From: Rhodospirillales bacterium
GTDB lineage: Bacteria; Pseudomonadota; Alphaproteobacteria; Dongiales; Dongiaceae
Length of the DNA: 64,000 nucleotides
Reading direction: 5' to 3'
Assembly (NCBI GenBank): GCA_009885795.1
Contig: VFKA01000072.1
Location: forward strand, 1-64,000
Below the pieces are notes generated by a model. That model saw only the letters and a list, made by a program, of their open reading frames with translations. It was not told the origin of the DNA and searched no databases. Of this stretch, positions 12,067-23,576 are shown one piece after another (the stretch's first letter is position 1; each line of letters starts with the position of its first letter). The position numbers and the translations under genes were made by a program.

Positions 12067-12804
12067 TTACAATGTCAGCCAGATCGTGCGCGTGCTGATG
12101 GCGATGACCAGCAGGCCGACCGCCACCATGAACGGGCGATGGGGAATGCGGTGGCCGACGAAGCCGGCCAGCGGCGCGGCGATGACGCCCCCGGCAAGCA
12201 GCCCGGCGACGATCTGCCAGTGCGCGAGGCCGATGGTGGATACGAAGGCCGCCGAAATCGCCAGGGTGACGAAGAACTCCGCGGTATTGACGGTGCCGAC
12301 CGCATAACGCGGCGAATTGCCCCGGCCCAGCAGCGTCGACACCACGATCGGGCCCCAGCCGCCCCCGCCGATCGCATCGAGGAAGCCGCCGGCGAGGCCC
12401 AGCGGCACGACCCCGGCCCCCTGGCCGCTCGTGGGCCGGCCGCGCCAGGCTTTGTAGAGGATGACGGCGCCCATGAGCATGAGATAGGCGGCGACGAAGG
12501 GCCGGACACCCTCGCCCGGCAAATACGAAAGCGCGATCGCGCCGGCAACGCCGCCGCATACCCCGGCGATCGCGAGGCGGCGGAACAACGGCCAATCGAT
12601 GTTGCGGAAATAGGCGTGCGACAGGCCGGAGACGCCGGTGGTAAAGACCTCGGCTGCATGGACGGCGGCACTGGCCGCCGCCGGCGGAATCCCGGTGCCG
12701 AGGAGAACGGAGGTCGAGATCACGCCATAAGCCATGCCCAACGCGCCATCGACGAGCTGTGCGCCGAAGCCGACGAGCATGAACAGCAGGAATTCCCAGA
12801 TCAT
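12067..12804 (-). CDS. TauE/SafE family sulfite or anion exporter
   Basis: The 245-residue integral membrane protein has about eight hydrophobic segments and the family's two-repeat pattern (FGAQLVDGALGMAYGVIST near the N-terminus, GGFLDAIGGGGWGPI in the second half). TauE/SafE proteins export sulfite, sulfoacetate or related anions. Substrate cannot be told from sequence. It starts 13 bases after dps and is 98 bases ahead of msrP, so the three may share a transcript. Confidence 0.9.
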   Translation of the reverse strand: MIWEFLLFMLVGFGAQLVDGALGMAYGVISTSVLLGTGIPPAAASAAVHAAEVFTTGVSGLSHAYFRNIDWPLFRRLAIAGVCGGVAGAIALSYLPGEGVRPFVAAYLMLMGAVILYKAWRGRPTSGQGAGVVPLGLAGGFLDAIGGGGWGPIVVSTLLGRGNSPRYAVGTVNTAEFFVTLAISAAFVSTIGLAHWQIVAGLLAGGVIAAPLAGFVGHRIPHRPFMVAVGLLVIAISTRTIWLTL

Positions 12805-12817
12805 GGGAGCGGCGAGA

Positions 12818-13285
12818 TCAGTCCAGCAGGCTGCGCAGCATCCAGGCGTTCTTTTCGTGCAATTGCATGCGCTGAGTGAGGAGGTCGGCGCTTGCCTCGT
12901 CGTCGGCCTTTTCCACCGCTGGGAATACCTGTCGAGCGGTCCGCGCCACTGCCTCGTTGCCCTCGACGAGCTGGCGGATCATCTCCTTCGCGGAGGGAAC
13001 GCCCTTCGCTTCCTTAATCGAGGTCAGCGCGGCATAGGCGGCGTAGCTGCCCGGCGCGGGGTGGCCCAACGCGCGGATGCGCTCCGCCACCAGGTCAACG
13101 GCGAGCGCGAGTTCGGTGTATTGCTGCTCGAACATGAGGTGCAACGTGTTGAACATCGGCCCCGTGACATTCCAATGAAAGTTGTGGGTCTTGAGATAGA
13201 GCGTGTAGCTGTCGGCAAGCAGCCGCGACAGGCCCTCGGCGATCGCCTTGCGGTCTTTCTCGTTGATCCCAATGTCGATTTTCAT
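12818..13285 (-). CDS. dps: Dps/ferritin-like DNA-protection protein
   Basis: The 155-residue protein fits the Dps family: a four-helix bundle with the inter-subunit ferroxidase residues in [13 protein letters not shown] and the downstream D and E of [17 protein letters not shown]. Dps dodecamers oxidise and store iron with peroxide, protecting DNA. It is a short-tailed form without a lysine-rich N-terminal extension, so DNA binding is not assured. It is probably the first gene of a dps-TauE(-msrP) group. Confidence 0.93.
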   Translation of the reverse strand: MKIDIGINEKDRKAIAEGLSRLLADSYTLYLKTHNFHWNVTGPMFNTLHLMFEQQYTELALAVDLVAERIRALGHPAPGSYAAYAALTSIKEAKGVPSAKEMIRQLVEGNEAVARTARQVFPAVEKADDEASADLLTQRMQLHEKNAWMLRSLLD

Positions 13286-13379
13286 GGCTCGCTCCTTACC
13301 GTATGAATTTAGAATCGCTCCAACATTTGGCGGGGCGTCAGCATGAATGCAAGGCAGAATCCTTGTGGCGTCGCGCGGA

Positions 13380-15419
13380 TCAGCCGGCCGCGAGGGCGGC
13401 TTGGCGCTGTTCCACGACCTTGTCGGCGAGCCGGCCGATCAATTCCTGAAGATGGTCGAAGCGCCAGGCGAACGTGCCGACGCCCAGCGTCAGCGAGCGC
13501 AATTCGATGATGAGGTCGTGCAGCTCGGATTGCGGGATATGGGCGCTCACCTCATCCCAGCCGGGCCAGCCGGCCTTGGCGTCGAATCCGAGGATCTGGC
13601 CGCGCCGCCCGCTGATGAGGCCGTGGGCGCGGGCGGTGAACTCGTTGGGGATCGAGATCTGAACGTGAAAGATCGGTTCGAGCAGGACGGGACCGCATTT
13701 GGGCATGCCCTCGCTCATGGCCATGCGGCCCGCGGTCTTGAACGCCATGTCCGAGCTATCGACCGCGTGATACTGCCCGTCGAAGAGCGCCACGGCGACG
13801 TCGACGACGGGGAACCCAAGCGGCCCGCGGACCAGGTACTCGCGCACGCCTTCCTCGACCGAGGGGATGAAGTTGCGCGGAATGGAGCCGCCGACGACTT
13901 CGTTCTGGAACTCGAACCCGAGCCCTCGCGGCTGCGGTTTGATGTCCACATGGACGTCGCCGAACTGTCCGTGGCCGCCGGACTGGCGTTTGTGGCGGGC
14001 ATGTTGGCGCACGCCATGGCGAATCGTCTCCTTGTAGCCGACGGTCGGGCGGTGCGACTTGACCGGAAGGCTGTACTTCAATCTCAGCCGATCGATGGTG
14101 ATCTGGAGGTGAATCTCGCCCTGGCCCCACAGCACCAGCTCGTGCGTTTCTTGATTGTGCTCGATGGACAGCGACGGGTCCTCCTCGACCAGCTTGGTCA
14201 GGGCCGCCGAAAGCTTCACCTCGTCGCTGCGATTGATGGCGGTGATGGCGAGCGAGAAAACCGCCGGCAGCTTTTCCGGCATATCGACCGTTCCCGCCGG
14301 CTTGCCCGAGGCGGTCAACAATTGTCCGGTCGCCGTCTGCTCCATCCGGCCGAGCGCCACGACGTCGCCCAGCCCGGCGGAGCCCAGCTTGGCGAGTTCA
14401 TGACCCGTCATGCGATTGACGCTGCCGACGCGGTGTCCGCCCAGCGACATGCCATCCTGCAGCGTCCCGGCCCAGACGCGCGCCAGCGACAGCTTGCCGG
14501 TGTGCGGCTGGTGATAGGTCTTGATGATCGTCGCCACGGTATCGCCGGCCGCCGGCGCGATGCCGAGACGCTTGGCGGTGGCCGCCGGGCCCGGCACCTC
14601 GTGGCGGAGCGCCTTCAGCAGGCGGCGAACGCCGTGGTCACGCTCGGCGGCGCCGAGGAAGACCGGCACGATGAGATCGCCGGCCAGATCCTTGGTGAGC
14701 TGGGCATAGACCTCCTGCGGCGTCGGGATCGTGTCTTCCAGCAATTGTTCCAACAGAGTGTCGTCGAAGTCGGCCAGCGCCTCCAGCATCCCGGTGCGCG
14801 CCTCTTTTTCGCGTTCGGCGGCATCGTCCGGCATCTTGATGAGGTCGGAGGGCTGGCCCGGCTTGTAGCGATAGGCGCGCTCGCTCACCAGATCGACATA
14901 GCCCGATACCGCGTCGCCCTCGCGGATCGGCACTTGGCGCAAGACCAGCGGCCGGCTGGATACCGCTTGCAGGGCTTCGAGCACCTCGCGCACGCGGTAG
15001 CTCGAATTGTCCATCTTGTTGACGAACAGCATGTGGGGAATCTTGCGGTCGTCGAGGAATTTGAGCAAAGGCGCCAGCGTCAGCGCGCGGGATATCTCGG
15101 GTTCGCAGACCACCACGGCGACATCGGCCGCGACCAGCGCGTTCTGCGCCTCTTGCGCCAGCTCGACCGAGCCAGGGCAATCCAGGAACGTCCAGCGCTC
15201 GCCAAGATACTCGCTCGAGGCGCAGTTCAATTCGACGCCCATCTGGCGGGCGCGCGCCTCGGCGCTGCTGTCGCCCACCATATTGCCTTCCTTGGCCGTC
15301 CCCTTGCGATTGGTGGCGCCGGTGGCAAACAGCAGGCTTTCGAGCAGCGTCGTCTTGCCGCTGAGATAGGGGCCCACAAGTGCCGCGCAACGCGGTGCCT
15401 CGGCGGCTTTTGCGACCAT
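13380..15419 (-). CDS. EF-G-like translational GTPase (EF-G paralogue)
   Basis: The 679-residue protein has EF-G architecture: GTPase domain, domain II, then domains III-V ([28 protein letters not shown]). Its GTPase motifs are divergent: the P-loop is [10 protein letters not shown] rather than the AHVDHGKTT form, G3 is DCPGS instead of DTPGH, so the catalytic His is replaced, while G4 NKMD is intact. This marks the EF-G-like subfamily carried beside canonical fusA in alphaproteobacteria, with unclear function. The ATG at 15419 has GGGAGAAG upstream; a further in-frame ATG at 15485 precedes non-homologous residues. Confidence 0.9.
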   Translation of the reverse strand: MVAKAAEAPRCAALVGPYLSGKTTLLESLLFATGATNRKGTAKEGNMVGDSSAEARARQMGVELNCASSEYLGERWTFLDCPGSVELAQEAQNALVAADVAVVVCEPEISRALTLAPLLKFLDDRKIPHMLFVNKMDNSSYRVREVLEALQAVSSRPLVLRQVPIREGDAVSGYVDLVSERAYRYKPGQPSDLIKMPDDAAEREKEARTGMLEALADFDDTLLEQLLEDTIPTPQEVYAQLTKDLAGDLIVPVFLGAAERDHGVRRLLKALRHEVPGPAATAKRLGIAPAAGDTVATIIKTYHQPHTGKLSLARVWAGTLQDGMSLGGHRVGSVNRMTGHELAKLGSAGLGDVVALGRMEQTATGQLLTASGKPAGTVDMPEKLPAVFSLAITAINRSDEVKLSAALTKLVEEDPSLSIEHNQETHELVLWGQGEIHLQITIDRLRLKYSLPVKSHRPTVGYKETIRHGVRQHARHKRQSGGHGQFGDVHVDIKPQPRGLGFEFQNEVVGGSIPRNFIPSVEEGVREYLVRGPLGFPVVDVAVALFDGQYHAVDSSDMAFKTAGRMAMSEGMPKCGPVLLEPIFHVQISIPNEFTARAHGLISGRRGQILGFDAKAGWPGWDEVSAHIPQSELHDLIIELRSLTLGVGTFAWRFDHLQELIGRLADKVVEQRQAALAAG

Positions 15420-15606
15420 GATCCGTCTTCTCCCTCTATGCCGGGATCGGCTCCGGCGGCATTCGCCCGCCGGCCGTCGATCCACGAGTTTGGCTTATGA
15501 TTTCCGTGCCCGAGGCGGGGATGCAAGAGAAAAGCGAAAAAAGAGGGGCCTTCCTTCATCGGCCTCCCTCATCCATAGTGGCGCGGCGCACCGTAGGGAG
15601 GCAAGG

Positions 15607-16311
15607 TTGAATCAACCGCCGCGCGGCTGGCCCGGCTTGGAGGACCAGCCGGAGGATGAGGCCGGTCCTTCGCCTGCCGCCGCCGGTCAGCCCAATGGCC
15701 GCCGGGCGACGGCGTCCGAAATCTTCATAGCGCTCGCCAAGGATGCATCGAGCGCCACCATAACCGTGGGCCAGATCATCGACGCCCTGGGCCAGCGCGG
15801 CTATGGCTTGCTCATCCTGCTGTTCAGCCTGCCCAATATGCTGCCGATTCCGGTGCCCGGATGGGGCGCCATCCTGGCCGTGCCGATCGGCGCGTTTGGG
15901 TTGCAGCTTGCCATCGGCTGGCCCCGGCCATGGCTGCCGCGCCGCCTGGTCGAGCGAACAATCTCTCGACAGAGCCTCGCGGCCCTGGTGACGCGGGCCG
16001 CCCCGTTCCTGGTTCGTCTCGAAAAAGCGGCGAAACCCCGCCTCTTCGACCTCACGACCTGGACGGCGGAGCGGGTGCTCGGCGCCGTGATCGTCTGCCT
16101 GTCGCTGCTGTTGTCGCTGCCGGTGCCCTTCACCAACGGGCTCGTGGCATTGCCGCTCGTGTTCCTGTCGCTCGGACTTCTGGAACGAGACGGCGTTCTC
16201 ATCCTCGTCGGCTATATCCTGACGGGTTCGATCGGCGGCTTGGTCGTCACCTTGGGCTGGATCGTGCTCAAGGTCGCGACGCTGTTCGTGTTGCGCGAAC
16301 TCGGAATCTAG
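15607..16311 (+). CDS. ExoD-like exopolysaccharide synthesis membrane protein
   Basis: The 234-residue protein has a proline-rich 50-residue N-terminus, then ExoD-family sequence: LGQRGYGLLILLFSLPNMLPIPVPG at about residues 63-87, a mid region RPWLPRRLVER, and three or more hydrophobic helices to the C-terminus (LSLPVPFTNGL). ExoD was linked to exopolysaccharide production in rhizobia; the molecular role is unknown. The TTG start is preferred because GGGAGG lies five bases upstream; no ATG fits. It is divergent from the EF-G-like gene. Confidence 0.85.
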   Translation: MNQPPRGWPGLEDQPEDEAGPSPAAAGQPNGRRATASEIFIALAKDASSATITVGQIIDALGQRGYGLLILLFSLPNMLPIPVPGWGAILAVPIGAFGLQLAIGWPRPWLPRRLVERTISRQSLAALVTRAAPFLVRLEKAAKPRLFDLTTWTAERVLGAVIVCLSLLLSLPVPFTNGLVALPLVFLSLGLLERDGVLILVGYILTGSIGGLVVTLGWIVLKVATLFVLRELGI

Positions 16312-16314
16312 CCT

Positions 16315-17643
<1,329 letters not shown>

Positions 17644-17682
17644 TCAACCGCCAGCCTTCACCGAAACAAAGGAGCCTAACCC

Positions 17683-18135
17683 ATGACAGTCCGAAATGCC
17701 TTGGCCGGTTTGGCCGTCCTGATTGCCCTGGGTGCCGCGCCCTTGGGCGCGCATGAGAGCGCGGGCCAGCCTGCCTACGAGGACATGCATCGGGCGATGG
17801 ACCGCATGGAGCGGCAGCTTGACCGTATGCAGGACCGCATGGAGGAAATGCGCGAACACATGACCGAGATGCATCGAGGCGGGCATGGAATGGGAATGAT
17901 GGGCCAAGATTCGATGGGGCAAGGGATGATGGGGCAAGGCGTGACGGGCGACGCGGATCGCGATTTCGTCGCCAGCATGATCCCGCATCATCAGGACGCC
18001 ATCGACATGGCCAAGATCGTACTGGAACGCGGTAAGGACGAAGAGGTGCGCAAGCTCGCCGAGGCGGTCATCGCGGCGCAAGGAACCGAGATCGCCCAGA
18101 TGAAGGCCTGGCTCGAGAAACACCCGGCGCAATAG
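17683..18135 (+). CDS. DUF305 exported protein, Met/His-rich
   Basis: The 150-residue protein has a cleavable signal peptide (to about GAHES), a charged helical stretch rich in MDRMERQ repeats, a Met/Gly/His-rich linker (HGMGMMGQDSMGQGMMGQG) and a C-terminal DUF305 ferritin-like helix pair with MIPHHQDAIDMAK, whose His pair is the family signature. DUF305 proteins often sit in copper-resistance loci. Metal binding by the linker is plausible but not shown. No copper genes adjoin it. Confidence 0.9.
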   Translation: MTVRNALAGLAVLIALGAAPLGAHESAGQPAYEDMHRAMDRMERQLDRMQDRMEEMREHMTEMHRGGHGMGMMGQDSMGQGMMGQGVTGDADRDFVASMIPHHQDAIDMAKIVLERGKDEEVRKLAEAVIAAQGTEIAQMKAWLEKHPAQ

Positions 18136-18239
18136 ACTATTTCGGGCGGTCGGTTGAATAAGTCGGTCGGTTGCGTTGATCTCACCCGCCGACGGGCTTG
18201 AGGCGTGAGGCCGAGCGGATCGGCTTTTCCGTAGCCTGG

Positions 18240-19493
18240 CTACACCGCTCGCACCAGGGCGTGGCGCTTCTTGCCGGCCGACAGCTTGATGAGGCCATCG
18301 GGTGACAGGTCGGCCAGCGTCACCAGCCGGATCTCGACCTCCACAACCTTGCCGTTCAGGCGTCCGCCGCCGCCCTTGATCAGGCGGCGCGCCTCGGCGC
18401 CGCTGGCGGCGAGGCCGGCGCGGCGCAAGATTTCGAAGAGCGGGATGCCGGCGGCTAGCTCGGCCCTGGGGATGTCGATCGTCGGCAGCGCCTCGCCGAT
18501 GTCGCCCTCGACGAAAGTCTGGTGCGCGGTCGCGGCCGCCGCCTCCGCCGCTTTCACCCCATGCGCCAATTCCGTCGCCGCGTTCGCGAGTACGATCTTG
18601 CCCTCGTTGACATCGGCCCCGGTCAGGCGCTCCAACTCGGCGATCCGCTCGAGGGGGAGGTCGGTAAAGAGGCGCAGGAACCGCCCGACATCGGCGTCCT
18701 CGGTGTTGCGCCAGTATTGCCAGTACTCGTAGGGACTGACGCGCTCGGGCGACAGCCACACCGCGCCTGCCGCGGTCTTGCCCATCTTGGCGCCCGACGA
18801 TGTCGTGATCAGCGGCGTGGTCAGGCCGTAAAGTTGGGCCTCGTCGATGCGCCGGCCGAGATCGACGCCATTGACGATGTTGCCCCACTGATCCGATCCG
18901 CCCATCTGCAGGACGCAACCATGGCGCCGATGCAGTTCGAGAAAGTCGTAGGCTTGAAGGATCATGTAGTTGAATTCGAGGAACGAGAGCGGCTGCTCGC
19001 GCTCGAGCCGGAGCTTGACGCTGTCGAAACTCAACATGCGATTGACCGAAAAATGCCGGCCGACATCGCGAAGGAACGGGATGTAGGCGAGGCGATCGAG
19101 CCATAGGGCGTTGTCGACCAGGATGGCGTCGGACGGGCCGTCGCCGAAGGCGAGGAAGCGCCTGAAGATGCGCTCGATGCCGACGATGTTGGCTGCGATC
19201 TCCGCGTCGCCGAGAAGCTGGCGCACTTCGTCCCGCCCCGAGGGATCGCCGACCTTGGTGGTGCCGCCGCCCATCAGGACGATCGGCCTGTGACCGGCTT
19301 TCTGAAAATGACGCAGCAGCATGATCGACACCAGCGACCCCACATGCAGCGAGTCGGCGGTGGCGTCGAAACCGATATAGGCGACGATGCGCCCGCCCGC
19401 GGCGAGCGCGTCGAGGCCGTCCAGGTCGGTGCACTGGTGCAGAAACCCGCGCGCCACGATTTCGTGAAGAAACTTGGATTTCGGCATGTTCAT
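18240..19493 (-). CDS. tyrS: Tyrosyl-tRNA synthetase
   Basis: The 417-residue class I synthetase charges tRNA-Tyr. The HIGH motif appears as HVGS (about residues 50-53) after [11 protein letters not shown], the KMSKS loop as GAKMGKT, and an S4 RNA-binding domain ends the protein ([11 protein letters not shown]). Length fits the bacterial TyrS of about 420 residues. It is divergent from anmK with about 53 bases between starts, an arrangement frequent in alphaproteobacteria. Confidence 0.96.
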   Translation of the reverse strand: MNMPKSKFLHEIVARGFLHQCTDLDGLDALAAGGRIVAYIGFDATADSLHVGSLVSIMLLRHFQKAGHRPIVLMGGGTTKVGDPSGRDEVRQLLGDAEIAANIVGIERIFRRFLAFGDGPSDAILVDNALWLDRLAYIPFLRDVGRHFSVNRMLSFDSVKLRLEREQPLSFLEFNYMILQAYDFLELHRRHGCVLQMGGSDQWGNIVNGVDLGRRIDEAQLYGLTTPLITTSSGAKMGKTAAGAVWLSPERVSPYEYWQYWRNTEDADVGRFLRLFTDLPLERIAELERLTGADVNEGKIVLANAATELAHGVKAAEAAAATAHQTFVEGDIGEALPTIDIPRAELAAGIPLFEILRRAGLAASGAEARRLIKGGGGRLNGKVVEVEIRLVTLADLSPDGLIKLSAGKKRHALVRAV

Positions 19494-19546
19494 GAATGTC
19501 GCTGGGGCTTGGCCATCGCCGCGCGCTGCTGTAACACAATCGCCTC

Positions 19547-20677
19547 ATGTCGACAATCGCACGAAATCCCGGTGCATGGAATTCCGGCGGCGCCGGCGTT
19601 GTCGCGATCGGGCTCATGAGCGGCACCTCGCGCGATGGCATCGACGCCGCCCTGATCGCGACCGATGGGCGCGAAGTCTTCGCCGCCGGTCCGGCCATGA
19701 GCATTCCCTACGATGCGGCGTTCCGCGCGCGCCTCGCCTCGGTCATGGGCGGCAAGGGGCCGGTCGCCGCGGTCGAGCGCGAGGTCACGCTCCGGCACGC
19801 CGAGGCCGTGCAAAGACTCATGGCCAAGGCCGGCATTGCCGCGTCGTCGGTGCGGATCGTCGGATTTCACGGCCAGACGATACTTCATGAGCCGGCGCGC
19901 CGGCGAACCTGGCAGATCGGCGACGGCGCGTTGCTGGCGCGTCTCATCGGCATCGATGTGGTCAACGATTTTCGCGGCCGCGACGTGGCCGAGGGCGGCC
20001 AGGGCGCGCCGCTGGTTCCTTTGTTCCACGCGCTGCTCGCCCAGGGCCTCGATCAGCCGCTGGCGGTACTCAATCTGGGCGGGGTGGCCAACGTCACCTG
20101 GATCGGCGCCGGCGCCGGCGCGATCGAAGACCGGCTGCTCGCCTTCGACATGGGGCCGGGCAATGCGCTGCTCGACGATTGGGCGATGCGCCATACCGGC
20201 CACCCGGTCGATCGGGACGGCGATCTCGCCCGGCGCGGGCGCCTCGACAAGGGCGTCTTGGAGCGGCTGCTCGCCGACCCGTTCTTTTCGGCCACGCCGC
20301 CGAAGTCGCTCGACCGCGATGCCTTCGACCCGTCGCCGCTGGCATCTCTCGGACCGGCCGACGGCGCCGCGACCCTGGTCGCCTTCACCGCCGCGGCGGT
20401 CGCCCGCGGAGCGGCGCACTTTCCGGCGCCGCCGAAACGTTGGCTGGTGGCCGGCGGCGGGCGGCGGAACCCGACCTTGATGAAAGCGCTCGGCGAGCGC
20501 TTGGCGCAACCCGTGCAGGCGGTCGAGGCCGTCGGGTGGGACGGCGACAATCTGGAGGCGCAGGCCTTCGCCTATCTGGCCGTGCGCTCGCGGGCCGGCC
20601 TGCCGCTCACCTTGCCGCGCACGACGGGCGTGTCCCGGCCCATGACCGGAGGCACGCTCCACAAATACGAGAGTTAG
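19547..20677 (+). CDS. anmK: Anhydro-N-acetylmuramic acid kinase
   Basis: The 376-residue kinase phosphorylates and opens anhydro-MurNAc during cell-wall recycling. Signature IGLMSGTSRDGIDAALI is near residues 23-39, followed by VGFHGQT, NDFRGRDVAEGGQGAPLVP, LGGVANVTWIG and the C-terminal VAGGGRRNPTLM. Length and motifs are typical. The last four bases overlap the end of the convergent hydrolase gene. Confidence 0.96.
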   Translation: MSTIARNPGAWNSGGAGVVAIGLMSGTSRDGIDAALIATDGREVFAAGPAMSIPYDAAFRARLASVMGGKGPVAAVEREVTLRHAEAVQRLMAKAGIAASSVRIVGFHGQTILHEPARRRTWQIGDGALLARLIGIDVVNDFRGRDVAEGGQGAPLVPLFHALLAQGLDQPLAVLNLGGVANVTWIGAGAGAIEDRLLAFDMGPGNALLDDWAMRHTGHPVDRDGDLARRGRLDKGVLERLLADPFFSATPPKSLDRDAFDPSPLASLGPADGAATLVAFTAAAVARGAAHFPAPPKRWLVAGGGRRNPTLMKALGERLAQPVQAVEAVGWDGDNLEAQAFAYLAVRSRAGLPLTLPRTTGVSRPMTGGTLHKYES

Positions 20678-21363
20678 CGCGCGGCGACGCGGGTGGTGAC
20701 GCGGGCGGAGCGGACTCTTGGCGGCGCCACGCTGCTGCGCTTGACGTAATCGTCGGCGGCGCTGGCGAGTTGCGGCAGATGCTCGTAGAAGAAATGGCTG
20801 GCACCCTTGACGACGCGATAGTCGATCGCGATGTCGCGCTGATGCGACAGCTTCTGGACGAGCTTCTCGACGGACTCGCGCGGCACCACCTCGTCGGCAT
20901 CGCCGTGCAGCACCAATCCCGAGGACGGGCAGGGCGCCAGGAAGGCGAAATCGTACACGTTCGCTGGTGGAGACACGGCAATGAACCGCCCGACCTCCGG
21001 CCTTCGCATCAGCAACTGCATGCCGATCCAGGCGCCGAAAGAAAAGCCGGCCACCCAGCACCCCGAGGTATTGGGATTGACGGCCTGCAGCCAGTCAAGC
21101 GCGGCAGCCGCGTCGCTCAACTCGCCGTCGCCCCGGTTGAAGCGGCCTTGCGAGCGGCCGACACCGCGAAAATTGAAACGCAACGTCGCATAGCCCTTTT
21201 GCGCGAAGACCTGGAACAAGGTGTAGACGACCTTGTTGTTCATGGTCCCGCCATGCTGGGGATGCGGGTGAAGCGTGAGAGCCATCGGCGAGGTCGGAGT
21301 CCGGCCGGGGCTATAGCGCCCCTCCAGCCGCCCGGCGGGGCCGTTGATCGTTACTTCAGGCAT
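20674..21363 (-). CDS. Alpha/beta hydrolase (dienelactone hydrolase-like)
   Basis: The 229-residue cytosolic protein has the oxyanion-region LHPHPQHGGTMNNKVV, the strand FNFRGVGRSQG, the nucleophile elbow GFSFGAW (Ser about residue 110), the acid-loop HGDADEVVP and catalytic GASHFFYEHL. It belongs to a family conserved in alphaproteobacteria next to cysteine and Fe-S genes. The substrate is unknown. It is divergent from cysE, sharing the operator region at 21471-21500. Confidence 0.88.
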   Translation of the reverse strand: MPEVTINGPAGRLEGRYSPGRTPTSPMALTLHPHPQHGGTMNNKVVYTLFQVFAQKGYATLRFNFRGVGRSQGRFNRGDGELSDAAAALDWLQAVNPNTSGCWVAGFSFGAWIGMQLLMRRPEVGRFIAVSPPANVYDFAFLAPCPSSGLVLHGDADEVVPRESVEKLVQKLSHQRDIAIDYRVVKGASHFFYEHLPQLASAADDYVKRSSVAPPRVRSARVTTRVAAR

Positions 21364-21470
21364 GTGTACTCAACCGTTCCGACCTATTTCATTTGTCCGT
21401 TGCGCGTAGCGGGCCGGGCCGAATTCATCCCTTTGCGGGACCATGGACACCTGTCCCCGATGCCCCGCCG

Positions 21471-21500
21471 ATACTTGACCAAATTGGTCAGGCATACTAG
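21471..21500 (+). promoter_or_regulatory. IscR/Rrf2-like operator over the cysE-desulfurase promoter
   Basis: TGACCAAATTGGTCA at 21476-21490 is a perfect 7-base inverted repeat around one base, inside the longer ATACTTGACC...GGTCAGGCAT. TTGACC (21475-21480) can act as -35 with a weak TAGCTAT-like -10 about 18 bases later. The pattern resembles Rrf2-family (IscR) sites upstream of Fe-S assembly operons in alphaproteobacteria, and it precedes cysE, two desulfurases and a ferredoxin. No iscR gene is visible in the window. Confidence 0.6.
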
Positions 21501-21566
21501 CTATCAGGGTACCAGGGGCGGAACGGCCCTTCTTGAATTGCCACGCCAATCGACCCTTAGTGTAGC

Positions 21567-22322
21567 ATGACCGTTGTGATGAAGTTCAAGAACTTCCTTC
21601 AAGATATTGATTCCATAATCGCTCGTGACCCGGCGGCGCGGTCACGTATGGAAGTGTTGCTGACCTATCCGGGGGTTCATGCCATCGGTTTTCACCGCGT
21701 GGCCCACTGGCTCTGGCAGGTTGGCGCGAAGCTCACCGCGCGCCTGGTATCCCATTTCGGACGGTTCGTAACGGGTATCGACATCCATCCCGGCGCCAGC
21801 ATCGGGCGCCGGCTGTTCATCGATCACGGCTCTGGCGTGGTCATCGGCGAGACCGCCATCATAGCCGACGACGTGACGATCTATCAGGATGTGACGCTCG
21901 GCGGCGTGGCGCCATCGGTCGATGCCGCGGCGCAGGTGAACCGCAAGCGCCACCCGACTCTGGCCAACAATGTGATCGTCGGGGCGGGCGCCCAGGTCCT
22001 TGGTCCGATCACGGTGGAGGAGGGGGCGCGCGTCGGCGCCAATGCCGTCGTGGTCAGGGACGTGCCTGCCGGCGCCTCGGTCGTGGGTATCCCGGCCCGA
22101 GTGGTGGCGCCGCGCGGCAACAAGGATTTCGTGGCCTACGGCACGCATCAGGATATGCCCGACCCGGTAGCCCGGGCGCTGGAGGGCCTGCTGGACCAGG
22201 TCTCGCGGCTCCAGGCCCGGGTCGACGAACTCGAACGGCAGTCGGCCGGCGCCAAGCGCGGCGGCGGCGCGATCGACGAAGGCGATGTCGCCGCGCCGGA
22301 AGCGGCGGATCATCGCTGCTGA
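21567..22322 (+). CDS. cysE: Serine O-acetyltransferase
   Basis: The 251-residue enzyme makes O-acetylserine for cysteine synthesis. It is the short form: about 60 residues of helical N-terminus, then the left-handed beta-helix hexapeptide region with [23 protein letters not shown] and the active-site DVTLGG. The last 60 residues form a charged, partly helical tail of its own ([18 protein letters not shown], likely coiled coil). The ATG start lies about 75 bases after the inverted repeat. It leads a sulfur operon whose products use its cysteine. Confidence 0.94.
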   Translation: MTVVMKFKNFLQDIDSIIARDPAARSRMEVLLTYPGVHAIGFHRVAHWLWQVGAKLTARLVSHFGRFVTGIDIHPGASIGRRLFIDHGSGVVIGETAIIADDVTIYQDVTLGGVAPSVDAAAQVNRKRHPTLANNVIVGAGAQVLGPITVEEGARVGANAVVVRDVPAGASVVGIPARVVAPRGNKDFVAYGTHQDMPDPVARALEGLLDQVSRLQARVDELERQSAGAKRGGGAIDEGDVAAPEAADHRC

Positions 22323-22340
22323 AGGGCGGCCAAGCCCAAC

Positions 22341-22395
22341 CCTCATGCTTCGACAGGCTCAGCATGAGGGCCTCATCCTGAGCCTGTCGAAGGAT
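22341..22395. repeat. Palindromic repeat pair between cysE and the first desulfurase
   Basis: CTCATGCTTCGACAGGCTC/AGCATGAG is followed by CTCATCCTGAGCCTGTCG with AAGGAT, two inverted elements of the CTTCGACAGGCTCA family. They lie between genes otherwise expected to be one operon. Confidence 0.8.
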
Positions 22396-22436
22396 AGAGG
22401 CCCGACTCACGTTTCAACGATCTTGGGTGCTAGGAA

Positions 22437-23576
22437 ATGTCGCGGGCTTACCTCGACTATAACGCGACGGTGCCGATGCGCGCCGCGGTCGCCGAGGCGG
22501 TCGCTTCGGCGCTTCCGAGCATCGGCAACCCATCCTCGGTTCATGGGTTCGGGCGCGAGGCCCGCGGCCTGGTGGAAAACGCGCGCGAAACGGTCGCGGC
22601 TCTCGTCGGCGCGGCGCCTGGCCGAGTCATTTTCACCAGCGGCGGCACCGAAGCCAACAACCTGGCCCTGCGCGGCTGCGGGCGGCGTGTCGTCGTTTCG
22701 GCGATCGAGCATGTTTCGGTCTTGGAAGCGGCGGCGGATGCGACCCTTGTCGCGGTGACGGCGGACGGTCTTCTCGATCTCGATGCTCTCGAACGCGCGC
22801 TCGCGGCCGATGGGCGGCCGGCGGTGGTGTCGGTGATGCTGGCGAACAACGAGACCGGTGTCATTCAGCCGGTCGCCGAGGCCGGTCGGCTCGCCCGCGC
22901 GCATGGCGCCATCCTCCATTGCGACGCGGTGCAGGGTTGCGGCCGGATCGAGGTCGATGTCGAAGACCTCGGCATCGATCTGCTGACGATCTCCGCGCAC
23001 AAGCTCGGTGGCCCGCAAGGCGCCGGCGCGCTCATCCTGCGCGACGGTTTGGCGCTTGCGCCGCAGGCCCGGGGCGGCGGTCAGGAGCAGGGCCGGCGCG
23101 CGGGGACCGAGAACGTGGCCGCCATCGTCGGGTTCGGCGTCGCGGCCGGCCTGGCGCGCGCCGCCATCGGCGAGCAGGCCCCCATCGCCTACTTGCGGGA
23201 CGAACTGGAGACGCGCGCGCGGACGATCATGCCCGACATCGGGATCGTGGGCGAGGATGCGCCGCGGCTTGCCAACACCACCTGCCTGGTGACGCCGGGC
23301 CTCGATGCGGCGACCCAGGTCATGGCGCTCGATCTCGCCGGCGTGGCCGTGAGCGCCGGCGCCGCCTGTTCCTCGGGACGGGTCAAGTCCTCGCACGTCC
23401 TCAAGGCCATGGGGTTGGGCAATAATGCCGACCATGCCATTCGCATCAGCCTCGGCTGGGGCAGCGTCATGGCGGACGTCGATCGGTTCATCGAGGCATG
23501 GCAGCGCTTGCTCGTCCGCCGGGGCTGCCTTGCATCGGATGCCGGGCGCGTCGGCGCCGCGCCGAGCCTGCCATGA
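22437..23576 (+). CDS. Cysteine desulfurase (NifS/IscS type), first copy
   Basis: The 379-residue PLP enzyme releases sulfur from cysteine. Motifs are YLDYNATVPM, FTSGGTEANN, the cofactor-binding HCDAVQG, the Schiff-base Lys in ISAHKLGGP, the substrate-binding RAGTENV and the persulfide Cys in SAGAACSSG. It differs clearly from its neighbour in N-terminal and C-terminal sequence, so the pair is an old duplication. Its stop overlaps the next start as ATGA. Confidence 0.93.
   Translation: MSRAYLDYNATVPMRAAVAEAVASALPSIGNPSSVHGFGREARGLVENARETVAALVGAAPGRVIFTSGGTEANNLALRGCGRRVVVSAIEHVSVLEAAADATLVAVTADGLLDLDALERALAADGRPAVVSVMLANNETGVIQPVAEAGRLARAHGAILHCDAVQGCGRIEVDVEDLGIDLLTISAHKLGGPQGAGALILRDGLALAPQARGGGQEQGRRAGTENVAAIVGFGVAAGLARAAIGEQAPIAYLRDELETRARTIMPDIGIVGEDAPRLANTTCLVTPGLDAATQVMALDLAGVAVSAGAACSSGRVKSSHVLKAMGLGNNADHAIRISLGWGSVMADVDRFIEAWQRLLVRRGCLASDAGRVGAAPSLP

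Noticed and set aside
13347-15500. A 717-residue open frame on the plus strand across the EF-G-like gene
   Set aside because: Low-complexity Arg/Ala/Gly-rich translation with no motif; antisense shadow of a GC-rich gene with clear family motifs.
17644-19704. A 686-residue minus-strand frame overlapping tyrS
   Set aside because: Arg- and Pro-rich shadow; tyrS motifs HVGS and GAKMGKT are in the other frame.
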